Source: Mycobacterium sp. 4858
GTDB lineage: Bacteria > Actinomycetota > Actinomycetes > Mycobacteriales > Mycobacteriaceae
DNA length: 64,000 nt
Reading direction: 5' to 3'
Assembly (NCBI RefSeq): GCF_900240975.1
Contig: NZ_LT968776.1
Location: 1,178,001-1,242,000, forward strand
Shown: one piece after another, positions 55,643 through 64,000 of the stretch
Numbering within the stretch: the stretch's first letter is position 1
Layout: each line of letters begins with the position of its first letter
The notes under the pieces: generated by a model
The model's input: only the letters and a program-made list of their open reading frames with translations
Databases searched by the model: none
Told to the model about the DNA's origin: nothing
Made by a program: the position numbers and the translations under genes

Positions 55643-56082
55643 TGGGCCACCTGCTTGATCTCGTACGGAACCGGCTGCTGAGCGGCGTGCGGGTGCTCCG
55701 GGCCGGCGTAGACGTGGAGTTTGCGCTGGATCTGACGGCTGAGCTTGTTCTTGGGCAGCATGCCGACGATCGCCTTTTCGACGACGCGGTCGGGGTGCTT
55801 CTCCATCAGCTCGCCGGTGGTGCGCGAGTGCAGACCGCCGGGATACCCCGAGTGGCGGTAAGCCAGCTTGCTCTGCAGTTTGTCGCCGGAAAGGGCGACC
55901 TTGTCGGCGTTGATGACGATGACGAAGTCACCGCCGTCGACATTGGGGGCGAACGTCGGCTTGTGCTTGCCGCGCAGCAGGGTGGCTGCCGCGACGGCAA
56001 GGCGGCCAAGCACTACGTCCGTGGCGTCGATGACGTACCACGACCGCGTGGTGTCACCCGCCTTTGGCGCGTAGGTGGGCAC
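55639..56082 (-). CDS. rplM: 50S ribosomal protein L13
   Basis: A 147-residue L13, ortholog of Rv3443c, the same length as in M. tuberculosis. It begins [19 protein letters not shown] and has [24 protein letters not shown] and [30 protein letters not shown]. The GTG at 56082 is used; an AAAGG site precedes it. It heads the rplM-rpsI operon and is separated from the ESX-4 genes by 233 bases with a terminator. Confidence 0.97.
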   Translation of the reverse strand: MPTYAPKAGDTTRSWYVIDATDVVLGRLAVAAATLLRGKHKPTFAPNVDGGDFVIVINADKVALSGDKLQSKLAYRHSGYPGGLHSRTTGELMEKHPDRVVEKAIVGMLPKNKLSRQIQRKLHVYAGPEHPHAAQQPVPYEIKQVAQ

Positions 56083-56255
56083 AGCGCTTACCTTTTCTTT
56101 CTCGAGGTGGATCCCGGGTCGAGCCGGGTGCCGGTCAGGCGTTGGCGGTGGGTCCAGAAGGAGGGGTTCTCGGCGACCGACATTGACCCGAGCCCCGGCG
56201 TACCGCACGCCAACCGAGCAGCTTACCGATGAGCGTCCCCGCAGGTCAAAATGAC

Positions 56256-56294
56256 TGTGTGGTCCCAGCGGCTCTCCTCCGCCGGGACCACACA
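56256..56294 (-). terminator. Terminator of the ESX-4 minus-strand transcript
   Basis: TGTGTGGTCCC (56256-56266) and GGGACCACACA (56284-56294) form a perfect 11-base stem with a 17-base loop. On the minus strand it lies 21 bases after the esxT stop and is followed shortly by TTTT. Confidence 0.75.
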
Positions 56295-56315
56295 GACGAC
56301 CATGGGTGCGTGCGG

Positions 56316-56612
56316 CTACCGACCCCAGACGCCGGCCGCCCGCCGATCGGCGTTCGCCACCTCTTCGGCGCCGTCGCGCACCGCGTTTCCGAGCTCGACC
56401 AGGATCTCGTTGAGCACCGTCGCGGACTGGTGCCACTTCTGCTGCTCGACCTGGTAGGCGGCGGCCGCCTCGCGGGTCCACAACTGCTGCAACGGGGCGA
56501 TCTGCGACCTCAGCTCCTCCAGCGCGGCATTGAAACGGGCCGACGTGGTGTGGATCTGCTGGCGCACCGAATATTCGATTTCGCCGAAGTTATAGGACAG
56601 CGCCGATTCCAC
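56316..56612 (-). CDS. esxT: ESX-4 WXG100 protein EsxT
   Basis: A 98-residue WXG100 protein, ortholog of Rv3444c. It is a helical hairpin: [42 protein letters not shown], turn, [32 protein letters not shown]. The usual W-x-G turn is WTR, as in the M. tuberculosis protein. It probably pairs with EsxU as substrate or component of the ESX-4 secretion system. The GTG at 56612 follows AAAGGGTTCACCC. The gap to esxU is 16 bases. Confidence 0.9.
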   Translation of the reverse strand: MESALSYNFGEIEYSVRQQIHTTSARFNAALEELRSQIAPLQQLWTREAAAAYQVEQQKWHQSATVLNEILVELGNAVRDGAEEVANADRRAAGVWGR

Positions 56613-56628
56613 GGGTGAACCCTTTCGA

Positions 56629-56946
56629 CTAGAGGTTTCCGCCCGCGGCGGCGATGTGGGTCGCGTGGTCGTGGCCGGCCTCCTGCAGGGCGGCCGCGTT
56701 GTGCCGGATGGTCTCGCCGATCGCATGCAGGACGTGATAAAGCCGCAACGACTCGGCGTTCCAGCGATCCACCACCTCTTTGAACCGCCCTGCGGCGGCC
56801 CCGCCCCACACCGACGGCGGCACTTCGCTCATGCGGCCGATGAACGCCTGCAGCATGGCCCGGATCTCCTCGTTGCGGGCGTCCGTGGTCCCGGCGACCG
56901 ACCGCATCAGGTCGAAGTCAGTGCTCAGTGTGTTCGGTGTAGCCAT
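56629..56946 (-). CDS. esxU: ESX-4 WXG100 protein EsxU
   Basis: A 105-residue WXG100 protein, ortholog of Rv3445c and equal in length. Motif WGG lies in [21 protein letters not shown] between two helices ([50 protein letters not shown]). It is the expected heterodimer partner of EsxT. Start 56946 (ATPNTL) is chosen by length; an ATG at 56973 is in frame. It follows the Rv3446c-like gene by 49 bases. Confidence 0.9.
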   Translation of the reverse strand: MATPNTLSTDFDLMRSVAGTTDARNEEIRAMLQAFIGRMSEVPPSVWGGAAAGRFKEVVDRWNAESLRLYHVLHAIGETIRHNAAALQEAGHDHATHIAAAGGNL

Positions 56947-56995
56947 ACTCAATTCGACCGCGTCGACGCCCATTCGGTTCCATCCGATCCGGAGT

Positions 56996-58216
56996 TCATC
57001 CGATCGCGTGCGCCGACCGCACCGCCTGCTCGCAGACAGCACGGACGGCCTCTTCCTTGCCCGGCCGGCTCTGGCACCCAAGGCTGATCCGCACCGGCCC
57101 GTCCAACAGCACCGTCCACCGCACCTCGTGACCGGCGCGGACTTCGCGGTACGTCACCGCGGGCCTGCCGGCGCTGGTCCCGGTGGGATCGAAGTCGACG
57201 AACGATCCCGCGGGCTCCGCGTCGATGGCGCGTCTCAATCGCTCGGCGGTGCCGCTCAACGTTTCGGCGGTGACCGGCGACTGTGTGACGTGCAAGGCCA
57301 CTTCGGGATCCGACGGCGAGGTAACTTGCACTCGCGCCGATCCCGGCCCGCCGGTCACCCGCTGCGTGGGCCAGCCCGCCGGCACTGTCACCGCCACCCG
57401 GCCCTCGACGAGAAACATGGTCGGCGGCGCGTCCACCTGCGGTGGGGCCGACGCGCCATGCCGGCCAACCAGGGCCGGGGCCGCCGCGGCAAGCACCATG
57501 GCGGCCGCGCCGAGGCCGCCCAGGGTCCGCGCGCGGCCCGGGGCACGATCGCCGCGACCGCGTGGCCCGGCCGGCTCGTCCACATCGGACACCGCCGATC
57601 GGGCCAGCCGGGCCAGTCCTGCGTCGTCGATGGGCAGCGCCGTCCGTCCGATGCCGCTCGCGCCATGGGCGATCGCCGCGGCCAGAGCCGGCGCCCCGGG
57701 GACCTCGCTCGGCGCGTCGATGAGCACGACGTCCCCGGGGATGCGCGCGAGGGCGGCCAGCACCTCGTCGGCTACGGGGCGCGGGGGGCGGCGCGGTACG
57801 GCGACGACGCGATCACCACCGATCACCACCATCCCGCCGGTGATCTCCACGAGCGTCGGTTCGGCATCGGTATGGGCGGCCCGCCTGAGCAACCACGACC
57901 GCGGCCGCACGAGCGCGCCGTCGGACACGGTGGCCGCGGCCGAGCTCAGGATTTTGATGCGCGACGACGGCCACCAGGAGGGGTGCAGCACGACGGCACC
58001 CTTGCCGTCCTTGCAGATCGCCGACCGCAGGGCGGCGGTCCACAGCGAAGCCACCGCAACCGGACGCTCACCCACCAGCGCCACCGGATCGTCGATCGCG
58101 CCAAGCGCCGCGTCGACGACCTCGGATGGCGCGCCGTCGACGACCGCACCTGTGCCGCAACATAATCGACGGATCGTGGCGGGACCGGCCTCGATGACGG
58201 CGCGATGCGCTTTCAC
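56996..58216 (-). CDS. Type VII secretion-associated protein, Rv3446c family
   Basis: A 406-residue protein, ortholog of Rv3446c. The N-terminal 215 residues resemble an actin-like or cofactor-binding fold ([29 protein letters not shown]), a transmembrane helix follows at about 233-252 ([19 protein letters not shown]), and the external C-terminal part ([31 protein letters not shown]) is the TIGR03931-type domain. It has no established activity. Start GTG 58216 overlaps the eccC4 stop by four bases (GTGA), so it is translated with the ESX-4 ATPase. Confidence 0.88.
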   Translation of the reverse strand: MKAHRAVIEAGPATIRRLCCGTGAVVDGAPSEVVDAALGAIDDPVALVGERPVAVASLWTAALRSAICKDGKGAVVLHPSWWPSSRIKILSSAAATVSDGALVRPRSWLLRRAAHTDAEPTLVEITGGMVVIGGDRVVAVPRRPPRPVADEVLAALARIPGDVVLIDAPSEVPGAPALAAAIAHGASGIGRTALPIDDAGLARLARSAVSDVDEPAGPRGRGDRAPGRARTLGGLGAAAMVLAAAAPALVGRHGASAPPQVDAPPTMFLVEGRVAVTVPAGWPTQRVTGGPGSARVQVTSPSDPEVALHVTQSPVTAETLSGTAERLRRAIDAEPAGSFVDFDPTGTSAGRPAVTYREVRAGHEVRWTVLLDGPVRISLGCQSRPGKEEAVRAVCEQAVRSAHAIG

Positions 58217-61200
58217 GGCGCGCTCCAGGCCACCTGGACAAGCTGTTCGTCGCCGTCACCGGTGAGCAGGACACCGCGTCCGGGCGGCAACCGCGTGGGG
58301 CGACGGGAGCCGAACGGCACCTCCTCGCCGGGGAATCCGCTCATCATCAGCGTCGTGCAGCCAAAGTCGCGCAATCCGGCCAGCAGAGGCTCGAACATCG
58401 CGCGCTCGGCACCGCCGCTCCGCCGGGTTATGACCAGATGCAGGCCCAGATCGGTTGCGTAGGGCAGGTATTCGGTGAGCGGCGCCAACGGGTTACCGGC
58501 CAGGGTGGCGACCAGTTCGTAATCGTCGACGACGAAATAGATGTCCGGACCGGACCACCAGGACCCGGTAGCCAGTTGCGCCTGGGTCGCGCCGGGCGGA
58601 GGCATACGCCGCCGCAGCAGGTCGAGCAGATCTGGCAGCAGTGCGGCCAGCGCGCCGGGTGACGTGGCGTAGCCGCCGAGATGCTCCGACTCGACGACAC
58701 CGAGGAGCGAGCGCCGGAAATCGACGATCACGACACGGGCTTGCGTCGGGCTCTGCGTCCGGACGATCTCGCGGCACAGCGTCCGCAGCGCCGCGGTCTT
58801 CCCGCACCCTTTGTCGCCGAGCATCAACAAATGAGGCTGCCGGTCGAAGTCACACGTCACCGGCTGCAGCCGACGCTCGTCGATGCCCAGGAGGATACGG
58901 TCGCCCGCCCGGTCCGCGACGGTGTCACGCTCCACCCGCTCCGGAAGCAACGGAATCGGCGGCGCAACGGACTCGCTCGGGCCAATCTCGGCCAGCGGCA
59001 AGGCGATCATCATGTGCGACCCGTCACCGCAAAGACCGCGGCCCGGTCTGCCATGGGGCACATGTTGGGCCGCTTTGCGGTCCAACTCGGAATCGGCGGG
59101 GTCACCCAACCGCAGCTCGATGCGGGTGCCGATCTGGTCCCTCAGGGCCGGCCTGATCTCGGCCCACCGCGACGCCGCCAACACGACATGCACGCCGAAC
59201 GAAAGCCCTTGACTCGCAATGGCGATGACCGATGCCTCCAGCGTTCCGAATTCCTCACGCATATTCCCCCAGCCGTCGACGACGAGGAACACGTCCCCGA
59301 ACGGATCGTCCGCGAACGCCTGGTGCTGCACCCGAAGGCGACGGTATTCCGCCATCGAGCCGATTCCGCGGTCGCTGAAAATGGCTTCCCGCGAACGGAT
59401 GACCGACTCGCATTCGGCAACGATCCGCGTGACGAGCCGCGGTTGGGTCCTGCCGGCAACCGCGCCGACATGCGGGATCGCGCGTGTCGACGTCAGCGTT
59501 CCGCCGCCGAAGTCCAGGCAGTAGAACTGCACCCGGTCCGCCCCATGAGTGGCCGCCAGCGCCGTGACCAGGGTGCGCAGCGCCGTCGACTTCCCCGATT
59601 GGGGCGCTCCGACGACCGCCACATTGCCCGCGGCACCGCGCAAATCGATCAACAGCGGCGTCCGCCGCTGCTCGAAGGGACGGTCGACGATGCCGAGGGG
59701 AACCGTCAGCTCGCACCGCGCGGGCATCCCGTCGCGAAGCACCGCATGCAACGCCGGCGCCGCGTCCAGCGGTGGCAGCCAGACGGGGTGCGCGGGCGGC
59801 CCGTGACCGGCCAGCCGGTCCAAAACGGCGTGCAGGACCGTCCGCCCCGACGGCACACCGACCCCTTGGGTGCGGGTGATGGCGCCGACCGTGTGAGTGC
59901 CGAACCGCTGCGCAGAAGTTATCCCCACGGGTCGGGCGGCCGGTGCGTGGGCGGCGGTCGGTCCCGAAACGTACGCCGACGAGAAGCGGATCAGCTCGCC
60001 CACGCTCGTGCGCAGGTAGCCCGCCCCCGGGTCGTTCCCCAATCCGTACGCATCGAGCGTTCCCAGCACGCCGCGTGATTCGCTGGGCGACAGGGTTTTC
60101 AGGCAGATCCGATAGGACAGGTGGGCGTCCAGTCCCCGCAGCCTGCCCTCGTCGAGCCGCTGGCTGGCCAGAAGCAGGTGCATGCCCAGTGACCGGCCGA
60201 GCCGCCCGATCGCCACGAACATGTCGGCGAAATCCGGGTGCTGGCTGAGCAACTCGGAGAACTCGTCGACGATGATGAACAGGGTGGGCAGGCCCGGTGC
60301 TGCCGCACCCGTACGGCGCCTGGCTTCATACGCCACGGCGCTGACGCAGCCCGATTCGCGCAGCAGCCGTTGCCGGCGATTCATTTCACCGGCCAGGGCG
60401 TCGCGCATCCGAGCCACCAGCGGGGCCTCGTCGGCGAGATTGGTGATCACCGCCGCCACGTGCGGAGCCCGCGCGTAATCGAGAAACGTTGCACCTCCTT
60501 TGAAATCGATCAACAACAGATTCAGCTCAGCCGGAGGATGGCGCGTCATCATGCCCAGCGCGATCGTGCGCAACAACTCCGACTTGCCCGACCCCGTGGC
60601 GCCGACGCAGAGCCCGTGCGGGCCCATGCCGTTTTCGGCGGCTTCCTTGATATCCAGTTCCAGCCGCGCGCCGTCGGCGCTGATGCCGATCGGGACGCGG
60701 AGCCGATCGCGGTGGACTCGGCTCCGCCAGGTCGCGACAGGATCGAATCGGCTCACGTCGCCGATCCCCAACAGGGCCGGCCAGTCCGCGCCGTCGCCGC
60801 CGTGAACGGTCGCGCCGGCCCGGTATCTCGCCAGCCGGCGGGCGCATACCAGCGCGTCCATGGGCTCCATCCGGTCCGGCCGCGACGGCTGATGAGTCTC
60901 ATCAGCAAGGATCACGGTGACCGGCGTCCCGGCAGGACCGCCGCCGAGTTCGACGACGGTCGCGCCCGCGCACCCGGCGACGGTCTGGCCCACGTCGGCG
61001 ACCAGCACCGCGTGCGCCGGCCGCGCGCCGGCGAGCGCGTCGTGCGCCTCCCCCACGCTGCGATAGACCATCCGGACCTCGCCCACCGCGTCCGACGCGG
61101 CCGGGTGTTGGTTGTGCGGCAGCCATTTCAGCCACTCCCACTCCGAGCGGTTCCGGTCGCTGATCACCGCGACGATCAGTAGCTGATTCGGGGGATGCAG

Positions 61201-61902
61201 GACGGCGAGTTGGCAGAGCATCGCGCGCAGCAGCCCGCGCGCCGCGGTCACATCACCGTCGATCCTGACGCGCGGACTTCCGCGCAGGCCGACGACGATC
61301 GGTGCGACGATCGTGGAATGCGTTGCCAGGAAGCGACGCAAGGCGGCCACGGTGACCGGATCACCGGACTCGGCCACCGGTGGGGCTACCAAAGGGGGGG
61401 CGAGCGGCTGGGCTCCGATTCCCACCCGGACGACGCAGAAGTCGGGATCCGCCGCTCGCCGCTCCCACATCCTGGGCCCACCGATCAATGTCCACAGCGC
61501 GTCCGGGTCGGGGTGACGCCAGCCCAGCGAGAGACGCTGCGCGGCGGCAGTTTCCATGACCGTGGCGCGCAACCTACTGAGGTATCCGAGGTAGTCGAGG
61601 CGAGCGGCTTCGATGCCACCACTCCGGCGGCTGGCACGCCCGGACAGGACGGTCACGAGCGACGAAGCCAGCATCATGACGGGGAACGCCAACAACATGG
61701 GAGGGCGGCCGCCACCCGGCCCTGACCGCAACGCCGCCGCCATGACCCCCACCCCGGCGAGCCCCAGCACGGCCGGCAACAGGAGGGGCAAAAGGCCGGC
61801 TGCCGCCAGATGCGGTGGGTCGGGCGGCGCTTCGACGACGAGGTCCGCGGTAGCCACCGCAGGCGGTGGCCGCCGCGCCACCGGCACGAAACCTTGGGTC
61901 AT
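58213..61902 (-). CDS. eccC4: ESX-4 secretion ATPase EccC4
   Basis: A 1229-residue FtsK/SpoIIIE-type ATPase, ortholog of Rv3447c. Two transmembrane helices at about 32-52 and 65-82 ([40 protein letters not shown]) precede three ATPase modules with Walker A loops [11 protein letters not shown] (about 435), [11 protein letters not shown] (about 765) and [11 protein letters not shown] (about 1028). It is the motor that recognises and drives substrates of the ESX-4 system. The ATG at 61902 follows GGGAGGACGGG. It is divergent from eccD4 and heads eccC4-Rv3446c-esxU-esxT. Confidence 0.95.
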   Translation of the reverse strand: MTQGFVPVARRPPPAVATADLVVEAPPDPPHLAAAGLLPLLLPAVLGLAGVGVMAAALRSGPGGGRPPMLLAFPVMMLASSLVTVLSGRASRRSGGIEAARLDYLGYLSRLRATVMETAAAQRLSLGWRHPDPDALWTLIGGPRMWERRAADPDFCVVRVGIGAQPLAPPLVAPPVAESGDPVTVAALRRFLATHSTIVAPIVVGLRGSPRVRIDGDVTAARGLLRAMLCQLAVLHPPNQLLIVAVISDRNRSEWEWLKWLPHNQHPAASDAVGEVRMVYRSVGEAHDALAGARPAHAVLVADVGQTVAGCAGATVVELGGGPAGTPVTVILADETHQPSRPDRMEPMDALVCARRLARYRAGATVHGGDGADWPALLGIGDVSRFDPVATWRSRVHRDRLRVPIGISADGARLELDIKEAAENGMGPHGLCVGATGSGKSELLRTIALGMMTRHPPAELNLLLIDFKGGATFLDYARAPHVAAVITNLADEAPLVARMRDALAGEMNRRQRLLRESGCVSAVAYEARRRTGAAAPGLPTLFIIVDEFSELLSQHPDFADMFVAIGRLGRSLGMHLLLASQRLDEGRLRGLDAHLSYRICLKTLSPSESRGVLGTLDAYGLGNDPGAGYLRTSVGELIRFSSAYVSGPTAAHAPAARPVGITSAQRFGTHTVGAITRTQGVGVPSGRTVLHAVLDRLAGHGPPAHPVWLPPLDAAPALHAVLRDGMPARCELTVPLGIVDRPFEQRRTPLLIDLRGAAGNVAVVGAPQSGKSTALRTLVTALAATHGADRVQFYCLDFGGGTLTSTRAIPHVGAVAGRTQPRLVTRIVAECESVIRSREAIFSDRGIGSMAEYRRLRVQHQAFADDPFGDVFLVVDGWGNMREEFGTLEASVIAIASQGLSFGVHVVLAASRWAEIRPALRDQIGTRIELRLGDPADSELDRKAAQHVPHGRPGRGLCGDGSHMMIALPLAEIGPSESVAPPIPLLPERVERDTVADRAGDRILLGIDERRLQPVTCDFDRQPHLLMLGDKGCGKTAALRTLCREIVRTQSPTQARVVIVDFRRSLLGVVESEHLGGYATSPGALAALLPDLLDLLRRRMPPPGATQAQLATGSWWSGPDIYFVVDDYELVATLAGNPLAPLTEYLPYATDLGLHLVITRRSGGAERAMFEPLLAGLRDFGCTTLMMSGFPGEEVPFGSRRPTRLPPGRGVLLTGDGDEQLVQVAWSAP

Positions 61903-62027
61903 CCCGTCCTCCCGTTGGACGCACGGTAGGCAGCACCGGCGACGACGACAACTCACCTGTGGACAGCGGCATACCCGAAGCCCGAAACCTGGCTATGTTC
62001 GCGGCATTCCAACCGAAGGGGCCACCA

Positions 62028-63404
62028 TTGCGTGCAACCGATTCGGGGCTGTGCCGTGTCTCGATCCACTCCGGCGCCGCCGCCGCCGACCTGGCACTCC
62101 CGGCCGGGATTCCCCTCGCCGTGCTGACCCCGTCGATCGTGGACCTCCTGGACGCCGGCGATGCCGGCGGCGACCTGTCCGGCCGGCGCTATCACCTGTC
62201 ACTCCCCGGGTCCGCCGCTTTGGACCCGTCGAAGACGCTCGCCCAGAGCGGAATTGCTGACGGCGACGTCCTGCTGCTGAGCCGGCCGTCGGCTCCGCCG
62301 CCCGCCGCTCGTCACCATGACGTCGCGGAGGCCGTGTCGGAGGCACTGGTGGCGGATCACAAGGCGGACGCGCGGCGTCGACTGGCGGCCCGGATCGCCG
62401 GTGCGATGACCGCGGGCGGCCTGACCGTCGTCGGTGCCCTGGCGCTTGCCCGAAACGTTCCCGGCGCCTACGACGCCCACGCCACGGTGGGGGTGACGAC
62501 GGCCGCGGCGCTGGTCGCCTTGCTCTCCGCCGCGGTCGCCCACCGGGTCTACCGGGACGCGGTAGCCGGGCTGGCTCTCAGCGCGATCGCCACCGCGTTC
62601 GCAGGGGCTGCCGGGTTCCTGGCGGTTCCCGGCGCCCCGGGTTTCTGCCATGTCCTGCTGGCCGCGACGGCCGCGGCCGCCACCTGCATACTGGCGACAC
62701 GATCCGCCGGCCGCTTCGTGGTCGCGGTGACCGCGGCGTCGTGCCTCGCGACGGTTGTCGCGGTGGCCGCGTTGGTGGGCGTGCTCACTGCCGCCCCGCC
62801 GCACACCATCGGCGCGGCATCGGCACTGGTGTCGCTCGGCCTACTCGGGGCTGCGGCACGGGTATCGGTCGTCTTGGCGGGTTTGTCACCCCAGCTCCCG
62901 CCGACCCCGGACGCCGACAGGACCGGCGCCGAGGCGCGCCTGGCGGCCCAAACGCTCCGCGCCGACGCCTGGCTGTCGAGTCTCCTCGCGGGGTTTTCGT
63001 CATCGGCGGCCGTCGGTGCCGCCGTCACCGTGGCAGCCGGAGCGCCCCGCCTGTCGTGCATGGCGTTCGGCGCCATCACCGGCGCATTGCTACTGCTGCG
63101 GGCGCACTCCGGTGACAGCAGACGGATGCCGGCGTTCGTCGTGGCCGGGATCGGAGTCGTAGGAACAACCTTCGGCGTTGCCGCCTTCAACACCTCGGGG
63201 CGCGGGCCATGGCTTGCCGCGGGGACGGCAACGCTGGCCGCCGTGGCGATGTACCTCGGCTTCGTCGCTCCCGCGATATCGCTGCCGCCGCTTGCCCGAC
63301 GAAGCGTCCAGGCGCTGGAGTGGCTGGCGCTGGCCGCAATGGTCCCGCTGACCTTATGGGTCTGTGGGCTCTATGGCACCGTCCGGGGATTGAATCTCGC
63401 GTGA
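62028..63404 (+). CDS. eccD4: ESX-4 membrane channel protein EccD4
   Basis: A 458-residue protein, ortholog of Rv3448. The N-terminal 85 residues form the ubiquitin-like domain of EccD (RVSIHSGAAAADLALPAGIPLAVLTPSIVDLL), and about eleven transmembrane helices follow from residue 120 to the end. EccD lines the ESX membrane complex. TTG 62028 is chosen because GAAGGGGCC precedes it and the M. tuberculosis protein begins at a similar place; the ATG at 61995 is an alternative. Its stop overlaps the mycP4 start (GTGA). Confidence 0.92.
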   Translation: MRATDSGLCRVSIHSGAAAADLALPAGIPLAVLTPSIVDLLDAGDAGGDLSGRRYHLSLPGSAALDPSKTLAQSGIADGDVLLLSRPSAPPPAARHHDVAEAVSEALVADHKADARRRLAARIAGAMTAGGLTVVGALALARNVPGAYDAHATVGVTTAAALVALLSAAVAHRVYRDAVAGLALSAIATAFAGAAGFLAVPGAPGFCHVLLAATAAAATCILATRSAGRFVVAVTAASCLATVVAVAALVGVLTAAPPHTIGAASALVSLGLLGAAARVSVVLAGLSPQLPPTPDADRTGAEARLAAQTLRADAWLSSLLAGFSSSAAVGAAVTVAAGAPRLSCMAFGAITGALLLLRAHSGDSRRMPAFVVAGIGVVGTTFGVAAFNTSGRGPWLAAGTATLAAVAMYLGFVAPAISLPPLARRSVQALEWLALAAMVPLTLWVCGLYGTVRGLNLA

Positions 63405-64000
63405 GGGGGTCGCGCGGCGCGCGCATCCTGTCGGCGTTGGCACTGGTGGCGGTGGTGGCCACCGGGATACCACCGGCGCAGGCGATTTCGCCTCCCAAGG
63501 TCGACGACCAGTGGTTACCGAAGCCGAGACGTGCGCCACGATGACGGCGGGGTCGGCGCCCGACCGGCCGGCATTGCTCCCTGAGCTGGCGCGGGTGTGG
63601 CGGCTGACCCGCGGTGCGGGGCAACGAGTCGCGGTCATCGACACCGGCGTTTCGCGCCACCGCCTGCTACCCGACGTCGTGCCCGGCGGCGACTACGTGT
63701 CCACCGGCGACGGCACCCAGGACTGCGACGCGCACGGCACCCTGGTGGCCGGGATCATCGGTGCGACAGAGGATTCGACGGCGCCAGGCTTGAGCGGGAT
63801 GGCGCCCGAAGCCACCTTGATCAGCATTCGGCAGTCCAGCCCCAGGTTCTCCCCCGCCAAAGATCGGTCCCGCGCAGGTGTCGGTGACGTCGACACCATG
63901 GCGAGAGCCGTCCGCACCGCCGCGGACCTCGGCGCATCGGTGATCAACATCTCCTCGGTTGCCTGCGTTCCGATCGCGTCGGCGCTGGATGACCGCGCAC
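63401..64000 (+). pseudogene. mycP4: ESX-4 mycosin protease MycP4, frameshifted and cut by the window end
   Basis: GTG 63401 starts a signal peptide (ILSALALVAVVATGIPPAQA) and mature start ISPPKVDDQWLPKP, but this frame stops at 63544. A second frame resumes with ETCATMTAGSAPDRPALL, WRLTRGAGQRVAVIDTGVSRH (catalytic Asp) and DCDAHGTLVAGIIG (catalytic His) and is open to 64000. In M. tuberculosis MycP4 about 13 residues of a Pro-rich linker lie at the junction; they are missing here near 63518-63530, so the event looks like an out-of-frame deletion of some 35-40 bases. Either the gene is inactive or the assembly lost a repeat. The rest of the gene lies beyond the window. Confidence 0.8.

Overview
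The window is high-GC chromosomal DNA from a slow-growing Mycobacterium. Gene content and order follow the M. tuberculosis H37Rv stretch from about Rv3392c (cmaA1) to Rv3449 (mycP4). The accessory gene content suggests a non-tuberculous species, perhaps of the M. avium type; that species guess is inference. Orthology to Rv numbers is from memory of protein sequences and gene order, not from a search. No rRNA, tRNA, CRISPR array or intact insertion sequence was seen.

Layout. 1-3.6 kb: a partial glyoxalase-fold gene, a 2OG-Fe dioxygenase, the mycolate cyclopropane synthase cmaA1, the nucleoside hydrolase iunH and a small unknown gene. 3.6-8.8 kb: an FMN lactate monooxygenase-like enzyme, the SOS mutagenesis pair imuA'-imuB with a LexA box, and guaA. 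8.8-13 kb: a probable detoxification operon (HxlR regulator divergent from MFS exporter, NmrA-like protein and methyltransferase). 13-16.2 kb: beta-phosphoglucomutase-like and GH65 sugar phosphorylase-like pair. 16.2-20.8 kb: TetR regulator and TauD-type sulfatase around two matching operators, then a 58-bp tandem repeat, choD and guaB3. 20.8-26 kb: guaB2, a DUF5319 gene, sigD-rsdA, an Rv3415c-like gene and whiB3.

26-33.4 kb is an accessory block that separates whiB3 from groEL1, which are neighbours in M. tuberculosis. It carries Rieske, hemerythrin, SodC-like, HabA-like, DUF1345, F420-type oxidoreductase, P450 and TetR genes, so most of it is redox or xenobiotic related. 33.4-40.5 kb holds groES-groEL1 under a CIRCE operator and a tightly overlapped alr-hydrolase-tsaE-tsaB-rimI-tsaD chain (cell wall D-alanine and tRNA t6A). 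40.6-41.7 kb is a low-GC patch with a molybdoenzyme remnant and an orphan gene. 41.7-50.9 kb: gadB, nnr, a rhomboid-like protein, two tandem DUF4436 genes, glmS and small genes. 50.9-64 kb: a frameshifted F420 oxidoreductase, an Rv3439c/Rv3440c pair, glmM, rplM-rpsI and most of the ESX-4 locus (esxT, esxU, Rv3446c-like, eccC4, eccD4, start of mycP4).

Three genes in the last 14 kb carry reading-frame breaks with visible local causes: an 8-bp duplication, a C8 tract and a small deletion. Either this strain is losing these functions, including the ESX-4 protease, or the assembly has small errors there. The most unusual intact items are a SodC-like lipoprotein that has lost key metal ligands, the Rieske-DUF2231/hemerythrin pair, the HxlR efflux-methyltransferase operon and the 58-bp repeat that contains the stop codons of both flanking convergent genes.
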